This document shows, piece by piece, positions 1 to 12,662 of a DNA stretch of 64,000 nucleotides (the stretch's first letter is position 1; every line of letters starts with the position of its first letter). The notes under the pieces are model-generated. The model was not told the origin of the DNA, did not search any database, and worked only from the letters and a program-made list of their open reading frames with translations. Source of the stretch: Onchocerca volvulus. Taxonomy: Eukaryota > Nematoda > Chromadorea > Rhabditida > Onchocercidae. The stretch lies in contig HG738139.1 in NCBI GenBank assembly GCA_000499405.2, forward strand, positions 7,092,616 through 7,156,615, read 5' to 3'. Both the position numbers and the translations under genes were made by a program.

Positions 1-767
1 TTGTTCAACAAGATAATAAATTTTAGAAATTTGAAAATTTGTTCATAATTAGTTAATTCTCAACTTTTAATGCATAGGCTTTACGGCGCATTTCACCAAC
101 AAAATAGTGCCATAAAAGATAATTGTATTCTTTATTGCCATTTTCTCATTTTCAACCGACAATTTCCAAATTTTTTTATTCATTTCTGGAAGAAGATATA
201 TAAAATACAAATGAAGGCGAATATATTTTATTAATACTGAAAAAACACGCAGAAAAACTTATATTTCCCATAATCAATGCAAAATTAAATTGTTTTAAAA
301 CTCTTTGTAATTTTTGATGTTCTTTAAATGAAGATAAGATTTGAAAAACTTCCTTTTCATTTTATTATATTATTATATTAATATAATTTTTGCATCCTGA
401 TAGATTGAAATTATCAATTTCTTTTAAAAGTCACTGAAAAAAGTAAGTAAAAGAAATTAGTTTTATGAAGAAAAGAAAAAGACGAGATCAGGAGTCGGTT
501 GAAGGTAGAGAGAGTAAAGAAACTGAAGTGTTTAAAAATTTCTTTTATTTAAAATTTCAAATTTAAGAACAACAATGTCTTTACATCTTATCCTTTTTTT
601 AATAGAAATGATGTAGAAATTTCATAATTTATTGCAAAATTTAAATCTCAATTCAAAATTTATATAGTTATTTCTATTTGAATTTTTGTTAATTATCTCT
701 TTCAACAAAATGAATTAAATAATAGACAAAAGTTTTTTCCATTTTTTATGAATGTAATTGGTTTCAG
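1..767. other. upstream flank or intron, AT-rich
   Basis: Probably intron or upstream sequence of the gene whose last exon starts at 768. It is very AT-rich with no long open frame. A short Lys/Arg-rich open stretch near 465-530 on the plus strand may be an exon but cannot be confirmed. Confidence 0.4.
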
Positions 768-947
768 ACGCCTAAACGTAATGGTCCATCAACAAACACA
801 CGCGAGCGTATCTTTGGTGGTAATGGTGTGGAGCAGGTAACACCTTCCAAGAAAGTTTCAAATACTTTCAAATCATCGATTTTTGAGAATAATAAATCTG
901 AATCGCCTACTCGAACACCTAAGAAGACAATACCTGTACTTGGTTAG
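768..947 (+). CDS. 3' terminal exon of an unidentified gene
   Basis: A TTTCAG acceptor ends at 767 and is followed by 59 open codons and a TAG stop at 945-947. The peptide is basic and rich in Ser, Thr, Pro and Lys (it begins [10 protein letters not shown], has RERIFGGNG and SSIFE in the middle, and ends KKTIPVLG). Composition and the short IFGG/SSIFE-like motifs faintly recall the Jupiter/HN1 family of microtubule-associated disordered proteins, but this is only a resemblance. Earlier exons must lie further upstream; a Lys/Arg-rich open stretch near 465-530 could be one, but I could not join it in phase. The exon is probably real. The family is not established. Confidence 0.5.
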   Translation, partial: TPKRNGPSTNTRERIFGGNGVEQVTPSKKVSNTFKSSIFENNKSESPTRTPKKTIPVLG

Positions 948-3900
948 TTTTCAGGTTGTTTTTTCGAAGTCTCAACATTTAGACTGTGTAATTTTTTATT
1001 CTATAATTGTTCAGTCTATAATTTTTGTAAAAGGGTAGAAGAACTATTAGTTTTCCTTCATTTTTCAGAAGTAAAATGTCAAGCTTCGCCTGAAATGTCG
1101 CTATTTGATACTTGCAATTGTAATAATTACCATACTGCAATTAATAGTGAACTATATTTCTTAATATAATAGAATCAACTTTCAGTGAGAAGCAAAATGC
1201 AGTTTGAAATAATTTCTGCTTCCAAATTCCAATATTTGTTTGAACTTGAAAGCAAAATTCACAGTTCACATTCTTGCCAAACCAATCATTCCTTGCATGA
1301 ATATAGGATTGAAACAACTGATGCTATCGTTATGACCTTTGAAAATGTCAAATTAAATTAAATTCTCCCCTCCAATCTATCGTTTGACCAGATGTGCTTT
1401 CCTAATTTATTTACAGTTTATGGGGCGGTACCACTTGTACAAGAGTTACGATAAGATGATAAACAGGTCGTTTTGTGGAATGCTAAACTTCCATTATTTA
1501 CAAAGTCAGACAATGTTCAATAAAAGAATGAAAGAATGTGATTCTTTAAAGTGATATATTATCAGCCCCATTGTTTTACCGTACACATTGACAAAGATCT
1601 TTATCGAAATTCTCAATTTTAATCATGATTAGGTCGATTGTAAGTTATTTCATTGAATGAAGAATAAACAAGGTGGCAAAACTTAGAAAAAAAAAGAAGA
1701 GTAATTAATTTCATTCAGTCAAATCGTCCACGAATTTTGCTGCAGGAATTTTTAATTTTTTTGCGAATGTTAGTTTATGCGACTTTTTGTCAAAAAAAAA
1801 AAAAAAAAATCGATTTTTTTCATGAAGTGGGGGAAATACACGCATTTATTATGGTATTAAAACATAATTTTTCCGATTTGATTGAAATTATATGTATTTT
1901 TTGGGATCAGGAAGCGTAAAGTCAATTTAATACTCTTTTGCAGTTTCATCATAATATTCTACGTTTTCAAGGGCATTTTCATGTCTGTGACACAAGCAAG
2001 ACTTAAAGAAAATCTTTTTTCTTGTTATCACAAATTTTCTGTACTTCTTAAAAGAATAATTTTCAAAAAATAGCAGAAATATTCAATATTTGATCGGAAA
2101 ATTAATTTTGGACAGTTTAACTTTAATTGAGAATATTCTAAATGCTTGATATAATATTTCAGATCGAAATCCGATAACTGGTGAAGTAAAATGTCCAGCG
2201 AAGATATCGGCTTGAACAATATATTTTTCTTCCATTGCTAAAAAATTTTTTACATGATGTGTTTCCAAGAGAAGTAGACAGAAGAAAGATATTTGTCAAC
2301 CAAATGTTGTTTTTTCATTGTTAGCCAACCAACTATGCTATCATTTGGCTTAATTTTAATATTGCATTTCATTAACATATTTATCATTTTGCATGTCAGC
2401 AATCATTTCTGAATTGATATCACTTATATCACCAATTCAGTTAATTGAAATCTCCAGTATGTAAATGTATATTTTCCTATTGTACTTAGCAAATGTGCTG
2501 TATCAAAGAATGAATATGTTGTTGTCGACAAGGGAGGAATGAGGAAAGTTTGGTCTTATCATCCTATCACAACTTACTGTTTAAGTGATATCAATGTTAA
2601 AGAAGTAAGCTACATTCTTCTCGCTCATCTTTTCAATTGTGTTGTTATGCTTGCATCTGCAATCATTATGTTTACCCATTGCTGAAGGATATATTTATTT
2701 TCTTTATCAATCTTTTAATCAAATAAGATATCTTATACTAATAAAACGATATCAAAGAAGCGGTCGTGCATGTATCATTTCATGCATCCACCAGGCTATT
2801 AATAAGCTAATTAAACAATTCGAGATAATAAGGGGTAAACGAAACCATATGGATTGAGGTCATTATATTTGTCAATCTATTGCTCATTAAAAGAACCAGT
2901 GAAATAGAAAGAGAGGGAACCTAAAATTAACGGGATGGGTTTTTTATTCATGTCGAAAAGTATCCTCAAATATACATATAACGGCATTTGCTTTGTAAAT
3001 CTTTCAAATTTAAAAGCAAAATTCAGTTGATTTAATCCATCAATTCAACGAACGAAATATACGCAACTATTTCTGCATTTTCTGAAATGTTATAACAATT
3101 CAAATAACATAACCATCCGAGGATTGCTGATCTTCCAGTCTTGAAAGATTAAGTTTGTTGAGATTCAAATAATACATTAGTTTTAGAATAGTGAGAATTT
3201 GAACATTATTTCTCGTTCAATACAGGTTGCTGAATATATTGGGTCCGATCCGATAATTATCTTTGAATGAAAAATTTTGAAAAATGAAAGGAATCTGTAG
3301 TTCATAGCAAAAATGTTTAAAAACTTCCGCTATGCAAAGAATTATTAGAAAAATGCTTTCTTTTATAATATTTAGGAAATCTTTCTCTCTTCTAAAAAAA
3401 AATCAAGTATATTTCTCGACCACTTTGCTACCAACTCGATATAAGTTGAATCTAAAGAGACTATTCCATAATTCCATGTTGTCTATTTCTGTCGAAGTGA
3501 TATAAAATTTCATAATATAACAGAAGAAAAAGCAAATGATCGCAATATTTCTAGACAGAATACTTCCGCAACAAAAAAGTATCTCATTTTCTGTGATAAG
3601 CTTATCTTAGAAGTTTCAGACAAACTCTGTCTTCAAGCACTTTGCAACTCTATGAATTTATGATCAAAGATTCTAACTCCAGTGAAATGGAAATTAGCAA
3701 TGGATTAATGATTTCATTTTGGAAGATAGGAATTATTACAGCTATTTAAAGTCGAAATTCAATTTCAGGAGTGAAAATAGATGAGCATCTCATAAAATTG
3801 TGAAGATGATGTTCTGATAATATTAATAGAGAATCGAAAACTGGGAAGAACTGGATACTTTTCATTTGCTTCTTCTTTTGTTATGCTATAAAATTTCATA

Positions 3901-4989
3901 TCATTCTAACTTTATTTTAAATGACAGAAACAGACTATCCAAGTAAACATTTTGCGGAAATTTTACAAGTTAGATAAATTTGCGACAAATTCTAAGGCAT
4001 GTTGGAACATATAATTCGGTTACTCCAACTCGATTATGGAAAAAGACAAAGAATAAAATTTGGATGAAAAAGCAATTTCAGAATTTTCGATTTAAATTAT
4101 TGCTCTTATTCAGAAATATGTTTTAATACTCAATTGAAGAGAGCAAAGTGATTTTTTAGCAGATTATAATGATAAATGCAAAAGGAAAAAACGGCAAGAA
4201 AAATGTTATGATATATGCGTATCGAGATTCTGTTCGTAAATATGCCATATAAACGAACCTGAGAAACGTAAATGTTCGCATAGGTAGTATTACCTCAGGT
4301 TGTAGCCAGAAGCCAATCGGAAGGATGTAAGAATCAATTGTTGTAATTGGAAATTAAATTCCGTTCATTTTATACCAAATAAAGTATTCTTTCTGCAGAA
4401 TGAAAAATAAGACAAATAATTATCGTTGTACTGATACATAAGTTCGAGATTACGAGTTCTTTCTATTCGAAAATTATCGAATTAAGCACAATTATAAATT
4501 AAATACAGTAGGAATTTTTATTCCTGCTCCCAGGACACTGCAAAGAGACAGGCTTGGAAACCAAGAAAATATAAATATTAATTGGCCCAGGCTAGTGTCA
4601 GTATTATTCGCCAACATAATTATCATCACTGTTTCATGCTATCCTCATGATATCTCCAATAATATCAACGCTATCATTGACCATAATAATTAACTTTAAT
4701 TAACTCTTAACTTCTAACTTAATAGCTATGGCACTCATGTAATTGCATCAGGCGGTTACCCAGTTTCTTTCGAAAGTTCGAAAAGTTTTTGCTAGTACGA
4801 GTTTCTTACCATCGAAAGAAGTACCATACCAAGTGAAAAAAAAATCATGATAATGTTATAACACTGTAATATCAGTTTTGTTTTCATGACTCGTCGGGTT
4901 GATATAGAATAAATTATCTGTAGGATAAATAAAGCTGAAGCTGGATTTTTATTTGCAGAAAATTACTCGATTATGTAAGGAAATTAAGT
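948..4989. other. intergenic, about 4 kb, no gene seen
   Basis: The open frames here are short, AT-driven and without family resemblance. There are A-tracts (for example near 1792-1810) and an inverted pair, AACCTGAG near 4255 and CTCAGGTT near 4293, of unknown meaning. It separates a plus-strand gene end from the 3' end of the minus-strand mannosidase gene, so it is a tail-to-tail interval. Confidence 0.5.
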
Positions 4990-7900
4990 TTATCTGTTAT
5001 CTTTGCCACAATCATGTAATGAACAAATAGAAATATCACTTTCGGTCAGTTGACGTTTGGGATCCTTAAATAAAGATAGTACCACTCTCTTTTTTGACTC
5101 AGTCATTGTGAATGCATTATCAGAGAACCATCCGATTAAACCTGGAGCTAATTCCATGTACACAAAAGGTGCTATTTTGTCGGCTTCTAGTTTCAATTCA
5201 TATAACATATTATTCTTCCTGCGCAGTTTTCGAATCCAGGCTTTCCCAAAATTCATTTCATCTATCTGAAATAAGCTCCAGTAAAAAATAAAATTATATC
5301 AAAAGTGAAACTTTTCGTACCTTAAACAGCTTATCAGGCAAATGGATTGTATCATAACCAATTTGAGTATTATCATTCGATAATATTCTTCCCCGCAAAA
5401 CATATCGATCATTTATTTTCTCTCTGCAAAAATGACAAAGAATTTGACGAGCATGCTTAGCACAATCATACTTTCCAGATTTGACAATTCTCCTGCATAG
5501 AAAGAGAATTTCATGATGTCATTGTAATTTTCGTTCGGGAAATTCAAGAACAACTGACATTCTTGGACGTTTATTTGTGAACGAACATGGAACTTTTGTA
5601 GAATTCTCAAAAAATAAAGGATTAAATGAAATGAATGAACTTTATTTTATCGGAAATTGCTCTATCGATAGGGATCTCAATAGATGATTGCTGAGAAATC
5701 GAACTAATTTGTTGTTTAAATGATTCCACTGGAATGAAGTTATCAAACCAAAAAATTTCCAGAACCATTGTTACATTTGATATTGGTTTTATTAGATCTG
5801 ATACAATGAACATATGAACTTCCTCGTCTATTGCCTGCAACACATCTTTGGAAAGAAAGATCAAAAGAAGAAATTTCGCAATTTACTACTTAACTTATTT
5901 TCCGGGCAAAAGTGGATTGTGTCCGAAAATGAGCATAGTAATTGCCATTACAAATGGTTACACAGATACCATTTGGTCTTCTGACTTGATCTTCTGCTTA
6001 CCAAATCCAACAACATTTCCAATTCACTTCTGAGCAGAAGTAGTTTGGATATTGCAGAATCATAGGAATTATTCTTTTTGCTCCAAATTCGTTCTCCTAG
6101 ATGTAATCAGAATCACTCTCTGTTGCAGAATTTCCCTTGATTGCTTGCATAAATTAGATCAATTAGAATGGCATTATCATCTTATTTTGCAGATTATTCT
6201 AGATAAATTAATTGGCTGGTACTAAATTATGTTAAAGCAATGCTTTTTTATCGAATAATGATGGATTCAATGAAAATTATGACCTACCATGGAAAGAATA
6301 ACTGGTGCAAAGAATCGACGAGCAAAATAGTGAGCGGGTTTCCATGAAAGTTCATAATCGATTGTTGACCAAGTTGGTGCTGCCCATAAATCATTCAACT
6401 GCCAATACAGAGCACACATCGTATTACCACGACCATCTTCCGTCAATCGTCCACGCCATCTGAAACTTCTAGTTCTGTACCATACCTTTTTATTCCCTCC
6501 CCATCCATCTGATCATGTATCTGCCTCTCCTAAAAAGAATGGAACTAAGTAAAAAATTGGGATCCATAGAAACTCAAGCGAAATAAATAAAATTTCTTTT
6601 CCTCATTCTTCTCTTATTGTACTTCTTTTTATGCGAATTCAAAAAAAAAAAAAATTAAAATTAAAATTAAAATTAAAATTAAAAAATAAAAAAATAAAAA
6701 AATTAAAAATAAAATTTGGAAAAAGACTTAAAAAATATTTCTCTCATCATTTCCTTTCCTCTTGATTGCTCCCTCACTTTGTCATTAATTTTTCATCCAT
6801 CTTATTATACTATCTCAGTTTCTTTTACATAGCAATATATATATTCTTACATTAGTTCACATTCAACCAAGGTGCGGTTGTACAAAAAAACAAAAAATTC
6901 AAAAAAATTAAAAAAAATTGGATGTTACTGTAAAGCTTACCTTCGATAATGCTCCGTCTGTACTTGATAAGTTACCGCTTGATGGAACTGAGACAAGTAC
7001 ACGAAACGATTCATGAATCTTTCGGTTCTCAGATAGACACAATCATCGTTTATTGTCCTCCCACATTCACTCGGAATCTGCGGTTGAAATTCTATTAATA
7101 GGTATGAATAAAATCTGCTTTGGCTAACACTAATTATAATATTCATATCTGTCATCTTGTCACTGGATATATGTTAGATCTGAATGCAAATTTAAGTCTT
7201 TGGACTAAAGATCCTTAATTAACTATATTCCTTTGATTTTATTTCTCGATATTGCAACATTCGAATGCTTCATAAGTTATTAGTTTTTAGAGGATAAGTA
7301 AATGCAATCACAACTTTGCTCAAAAATAAGACAAAAATAAGAAGATTACTGCTGCTAAGGATAGAAATGAATAGAATAAATGAACAATAAACTTCTACGA
7401 TTTGAGTTTAGGTTAAAAAATTTGACAAGTACATCTTGTCTGTACTTTCCATTCTCCTTCATTATGACTAGATTCTGCTCAAAGAATACCTCTTATCTAG
7501 TAAGAACCAAAAAATAGCAATCAAGTTAGAGGAAAAATGAAGAAACAAGGAATAATTTAGATTACTTTGAAGTGTGAAAAAATCATGGAAAGTTGAGCTA
7601 AGAATCCACCAGGATGATGCTGTCTACGTCTCATTTCTTCACTAGTATAGGACCAATACGTTTCATTCAACCATTTCAACATCGTTTCTCTGGAAATGAT
7701 TACATGATAGTCATTAAAATCTCAGAATTTCTTTTGTCCTTTAGTCAACTTTTCTCTTTCATTATTCTAAAAGAAGAAAGATTTTATACTTTAGAATGAA
7801 AGGAAATAAAAACAAAAATCAAATCAAAATGGCCATCGTTTCAGCTTTCAGAGAATCGATGTCATTTCTCTGGTGTTCCACATCAAGCTTCTTATGCCAT

Positions 7901-10900
7901 AAAAAACTTCCTAAATTTTGATACTGTCTTAGCTTTATATAAAAAAAGGCTGAGTAGTAGCAGCACTCTTACTTTCTTGGAAACGACTGTACACCATATT
8001 CAGAAGAGCATCGTGGAATTTGATACGTCGAATACCTCCACAGATCATCCAATTCATTATAGAAATGGATATCACCGTATCTCTCATCAGTGGGATATTC
8101 CGCAACACCTCCTTCTCTAGATAGTGTTTTCGAAAAATTTTTTTGATTTTAGCATAAAAGTTATCAATTTGTTCATTAATAGTTGAGCAACTAACAGAAT
8201 GATAAGTTGAAACAGTTTTCTTTATAATCCAGGGTAATTTAATTGACATATCTACAACAAATGCAGCAATAATAATAATTACTTTTCGGATTCGACTCCA
8301 TTTGTTGGACTGGACAGCAAATATGGCCTAGTACCATCTAATTTGGCAATGATTGGTCTTATTGTTTCATTATACAATTTCATATAATCTGCTATCTATA
8401 AATCATTACATTTGATATAAAATCTTCAAAAAAATTTCTGGTACTAAATCTTCATTCAAAATTAAATCAAGAGCGAAGGGAAAAATTATCAAGATCAATG
8501 TATTTTGATCTTTTATAATTTTTATTTTAATTACAGATATTTAAGAGAAATTTTCAAAATAGCCAAATTCATCAAGCAATAAAGCACTACGGAATATATA
8601 TCTCGAAAGTTTCAGGCAAAACAACAACAAATATGCAAGCTCTGTATGATGTTGCAAAGTTTTTTGGTCGCGAAAATCAATGACTGCCTACTTGATCAAC
8701 TGGTAGTAACTCTAGAGAAATTATAAAGCTGTGAATCACCGGAGAATAATAAATATTACAAAAAAATTAAGTAAAATTTACTGAATCAATAAAAGAATAA
8801 TTTTCCGCGAAGAACCACTGACGAACACCTAATTCGTTTTCATTGTTTCCGGCCCAAATGAAAATAGATGGATGATGCCGAAGTCGCTCTACCTGTAATA
8901 TTTTACTTCATATAAAATGCATTTTCTATCAAGAATTATTTCCTTTGAAGTAGCCAACCTGAACATGAATTTCTTCTCGAACATTATTCAAATACTGCTT
9001 ATCCACCGGATATAATGCACATGCAAACATCATATCTTGCCAAATCATTAATCCCTGCAACCAGATATCATCACATTAATATTACAATATCACACACAGC
9101 ACGGATACCATCTGTATATTTTGCTAATAAAATGAGCAAAAATGGAACCAAGATAATCGCAATATAATTTAATTCAACTTATTAGGTTGAATATCCCAAC
9201 ACTAACTTCGAACTTGGTATAATAGTTGAAGGTATCAGACAAGAAATTAAAATGAAGTGTACATCGTGCTATTTTATCTAATCAGTTTATCACTAACTAG
9301 TTCATCTGCTAAATCGTAAAAATGATCACTTTCATAACGACCACCGCCCCATACACGTAACACATTCATATTCGATTCACGGGCTGATTCAAGTAAAAAT
9401 TTCTCTCTGAAACGATGATTGCGAGCTGGAAATGTCGATAATGGAATCCAGTTCGAACCTGCAGTTCAACTAACTTAAACCCGAGCGACTCGAAATAGTG
9501 AAATATAGCAAAGTAAATTTACTTGGATAAGGCTTATCAAAACGATGCTTTATCTCCAAAATGCTCATTTGAAAACTTACTTACATCATCTAGAAATTTT
9601 ATTTCACTGAATCTTATTGAGGAATAGAAACGACTCACAAAAAATCTAGCTTCATTTAATTTCTAATAATTGAAAAATAACCTTTAACGAATATAGGTTG
9701 ATCATTGACCATGAAATAGAAATGTCTTCCTAGCGTAGGTTTTTCACTATTCACATAATCCTGAATAAGTTCAACTGTTCGAAATCCCACTCGCATTTCT
9801 TTGGTAAAATTTTGCCCTGAACATGACCAAAAATAAAAAAAGAATAAGACATCAAGAATATTTCTTAACTGTTTTTGCTTTTTGAAATATTCCATTTACA
9901 AAGAGTTATCATCACTAGCACCAGAACCACTGGCACCAGAATGATTCGGGCATCAGTTCAATAAATTCAAATCTCTGAAGATAATATAAAACATGGAATA
10001 CCTCCTTTATCTCAAATTTTATTATCCCAAGTTCATATCATTCTGAACGTCATAGCATAGTCTTACTTACTCATTAATTCAATTATTTGAATGAGTCAAC
10101 AAATTGCAATAGTTGGTTAACTTCAAGCTTTTCTTAACATAACTTATTTTGATTTCAGTAAGAGAGTTAGTTCTACAAGTGTTAAATAACCTTTCACGAA
10201 CCTTCGTAAGATACTGAGACAACCAATTTGTATAGTTTTTGCTTGCCATAACCATTTGGCCACCATCTATCAACGGCACTGTCATGCACTGATATTTTTT
10301 GTTCCACGATATTTCGATTCATTGATTCAAATGAAGTGGTGAACTGATTTGTGATGGAAATTTGAGGCAAAGTTAGGGTCATCTGCGCATATTTGACCTT
10401 TACAGCACTCCATACTGTGATTCTCACCGAAACGATGAAGTGCTGCTCTATAACAAGTTTTTTCCAAAAGTTCCAAATAGAAAAGAAACTAAACGATACT
10501 CGCCAGTGGTCAGCAAGAAAATATACATTCCAAATTATCAACATTCTAATTAGTAAATAAATTAGATGAAATGCTGTGGAAAGTATCGTTTAGAAAATAA
10601 TTCCATCATACCAATCATTACGAGTATATTTTGTGCAAATTAATTGTTCTGATAGAAATGAGACAACTTTTGAATGAAACAACTGCCGATATCTTGTCCA
10701 GAAATATCGTCTGCACTCCTTCGATAGATATTGGCTTCCAAATGCCAACAGTTGGAAATGAAGGCCCCCAATCCCAACTGAAACTTGCTTGTATCTTCCT
10801 GAAAAAGACGTCGAAGCTATGGTAGTTATTAAAAATAATAGTGCAACAATATATTTTATAGTATAAAATTTCTTTAAATCCTTCGCTATTTGAATAATTG

Positions 10901-12648
10901 TGAATAAAATGAAGTGAGCTGGATTTATGTAACATCGTATTATCTAGGCTACGGTAAATTGTTCTGTACTCTACTATTATCCAGTAGTATATAGTACTGA
11001 ATATAATCACGGTAACATTGTGGAAAACTGTTCTGATTGCAGGATTAGCAATTTGGACAGTTAGATGTATTAGAACAATATTTGAAAAACAGATCAAGAA
11101 ATAAAAAAAATTTAATGAACAATATTCAGGAAGTGTTTACGCTAACACTTAATTGAATTTTGGCATTCGCAGAAAATGGTTTCAGGTTTAAAACCATTTA
11201 TAAATGATATTTATTCTTGTAAAAGAAAAAAAAAATTAGCAAAAACTTGGGCTCATAATAATTAAAGAATCAAATCTCGAGTTGATAATATTTTTTCATA
11301 TATTTTTATTGTTCTATCCTTTAGGACAACGTATTTTTATTTTATTTCATAACTCAACTTTTGTAATTTTTTGAGAAAAAAAGAAACGAACTGGAAAATA
11401 ATGCTGGGAATTCATTAGCTTAAAATAAAAGTTGGAATAATGAAAGGAAGAGGGCAAACCTGATGAAATTAATATGACATTCACCTTGGAATTCAGGTAC
11501 TGGACATACGGGAGGAATAACATGGCCAAATTGTTCCTGTATTATAGCCCATTTCAAATTGGAACGTGAAATTTGTTAAATTTAACATTTTTTTATTTTT
11601 TTTTTATTATCCAACAAATAACTGCGTAGGAGAATACGGAAAAATTAATAAGTTCCTGAACTCATGATAATTTGATAATTTGGAATTATGAATTTTATGA
11701 GATCATATTTTACGTTTGAATGTATCTGCAATTCATAAGCCTACCAACCATACTATCACAACGATCAGTGACCAGATGAAATCAGTCAAAACAAAAAATC
11801 GAACCTGGTATTCATCAGATTTCTTTTTTGCATAATTAATCGGCGATTTAAATTCGATACGCAAATAATTTTTTCCAATTTTCCACTGTTTTAGAGGTAT
11901 CAGATAGGAAACGAACTGATTGTATGTTCTGAGAACTAATGTATCATTGAAAAATACATCGGCTACAGTATCTAGTCCATGAGCATTCAACAATACTGCT
12001 TTTATCTTCAATTTTAATCATACCAATTACCTTTATTAAATTGCGATTTTAGTACTTGTGTCTGCTAACTGTCATCATGACATTCGCTTCTTCATATTTC
12101 ATTTCTTTTCCTGCTCAACTTTAAAATGATAATGGAAATTCTAAAGGAAAAGGAAATACCCCATCTTTCTCATTCAGCTGTTTTCTTTTGATCTATATTA
12201 TTTCTTATGGCACAGTAATGTGATAGTCACAGTAATATAATTGAAACATCCTGGAATATCACTGAAGCAACTTGAAATGAATTCATTTATGCTAGTAATG
12301 CGAATCTCATGATGACGATCTACAAACATAAAATAGTACTATATCTTCTGGATTGAAACTTACAATACTCCAATTTCTGGGAATAGTAAATGTGGTGTAA
12401 TAAGTCCAATCCGTTCTTGGAATCCACCGTAATAAACGATCGTTCTCTCCAAATAGTGGCTCGGAAATATAGTGTGCAAAGAATAAATCTTGATAGATAT
12501 CTCCAGGCACTCGAGCCAAACCTCGAATAGAACCATTTGCTGATTGAAAATACCACTGGAATTTATCCAATCGAAAATTTCCATCGTTGGTTATCGCTCT
12601 CCCAAATCGGAATACAAAAATTAAGAAGAGAGGAACAGTGACTAACAT
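4990..12648 (-). CDS. beta-mannosidase, lysosomal, GH2 family
   Basis: Beta-mannosidase removes terminal beta-1,4-mannose from N-glycan breakdown products in the lysosome. The hand-built model has 17 coding exons: 12648-12364, 12005-11805, 11536-11460, 10798-10622, 10545-10202, 9816-9682, 9458-9298, 9054-8959, 8892-8782, 8395-8283, 8116-7973, 7689-7566, 7077-6941, 6459-6288, 5834-5641, 5492-5321, 5265-4990. All phases agree and give 972 aa, somewhat longer than the human enzyme. The start at 12648 gives a hydrophobic leader ([13 protein letters not shown]) and follows an acceptor-like TTTCAG. Family landmarks in order are [84 protein letters not shown] and [11 protein letters not shown]. By family analogy the acid/base is Glu about 510 in GNNE and the nucleophile is Glu about 606 in SEYG. 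Both are present, so an active enzyme is expected. An ATG 33 bp upstream at 12681 is less likely as the start. Confidence 0.93.
6641..6716. repeat. AAAATT-type simple repeat in intron
   Basis: A run of A followed by TTAAAA units repeated about five times and then A/T-only sequence, inside the mannosidase intron between the exons at 7077-6941 and 6459-6288. It is a low-complexity tract, likely variable in length. Confidence 0.8.
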
Positions 12649-12662
12649 TTTAGCCTGAAAAT
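12649..12662 (-). promoter_or_regulatory. candidate trans-splice acceptor before mannosidase start
   Basis: On the minus strand TTTTCAG lies immediately upstream of GCTAAA and the ATG at 12648. In nematodes such an acceptor with no upstream coding exon is typical of spliced-leader addition. It favours the internal ATG at 12648 over the one at 12681. This is inferred from sequence only. Confidence 0.45.

Noticed and set aside
1737..2268. cluster of short ORFs on both strands
   Set aside because: They overlap on both strands, are driven by A/T codons (Phe, Ile, Lys) and show no splice-compatible neighbours.
7935..8249. 104-codon minus-strand ORF within the mannosidase gene
   Set aside because: The true exon (8116-7973) is read in another frame that gives GDIHFY and SSEYG; the longer ORF is a shadow running through the intron.
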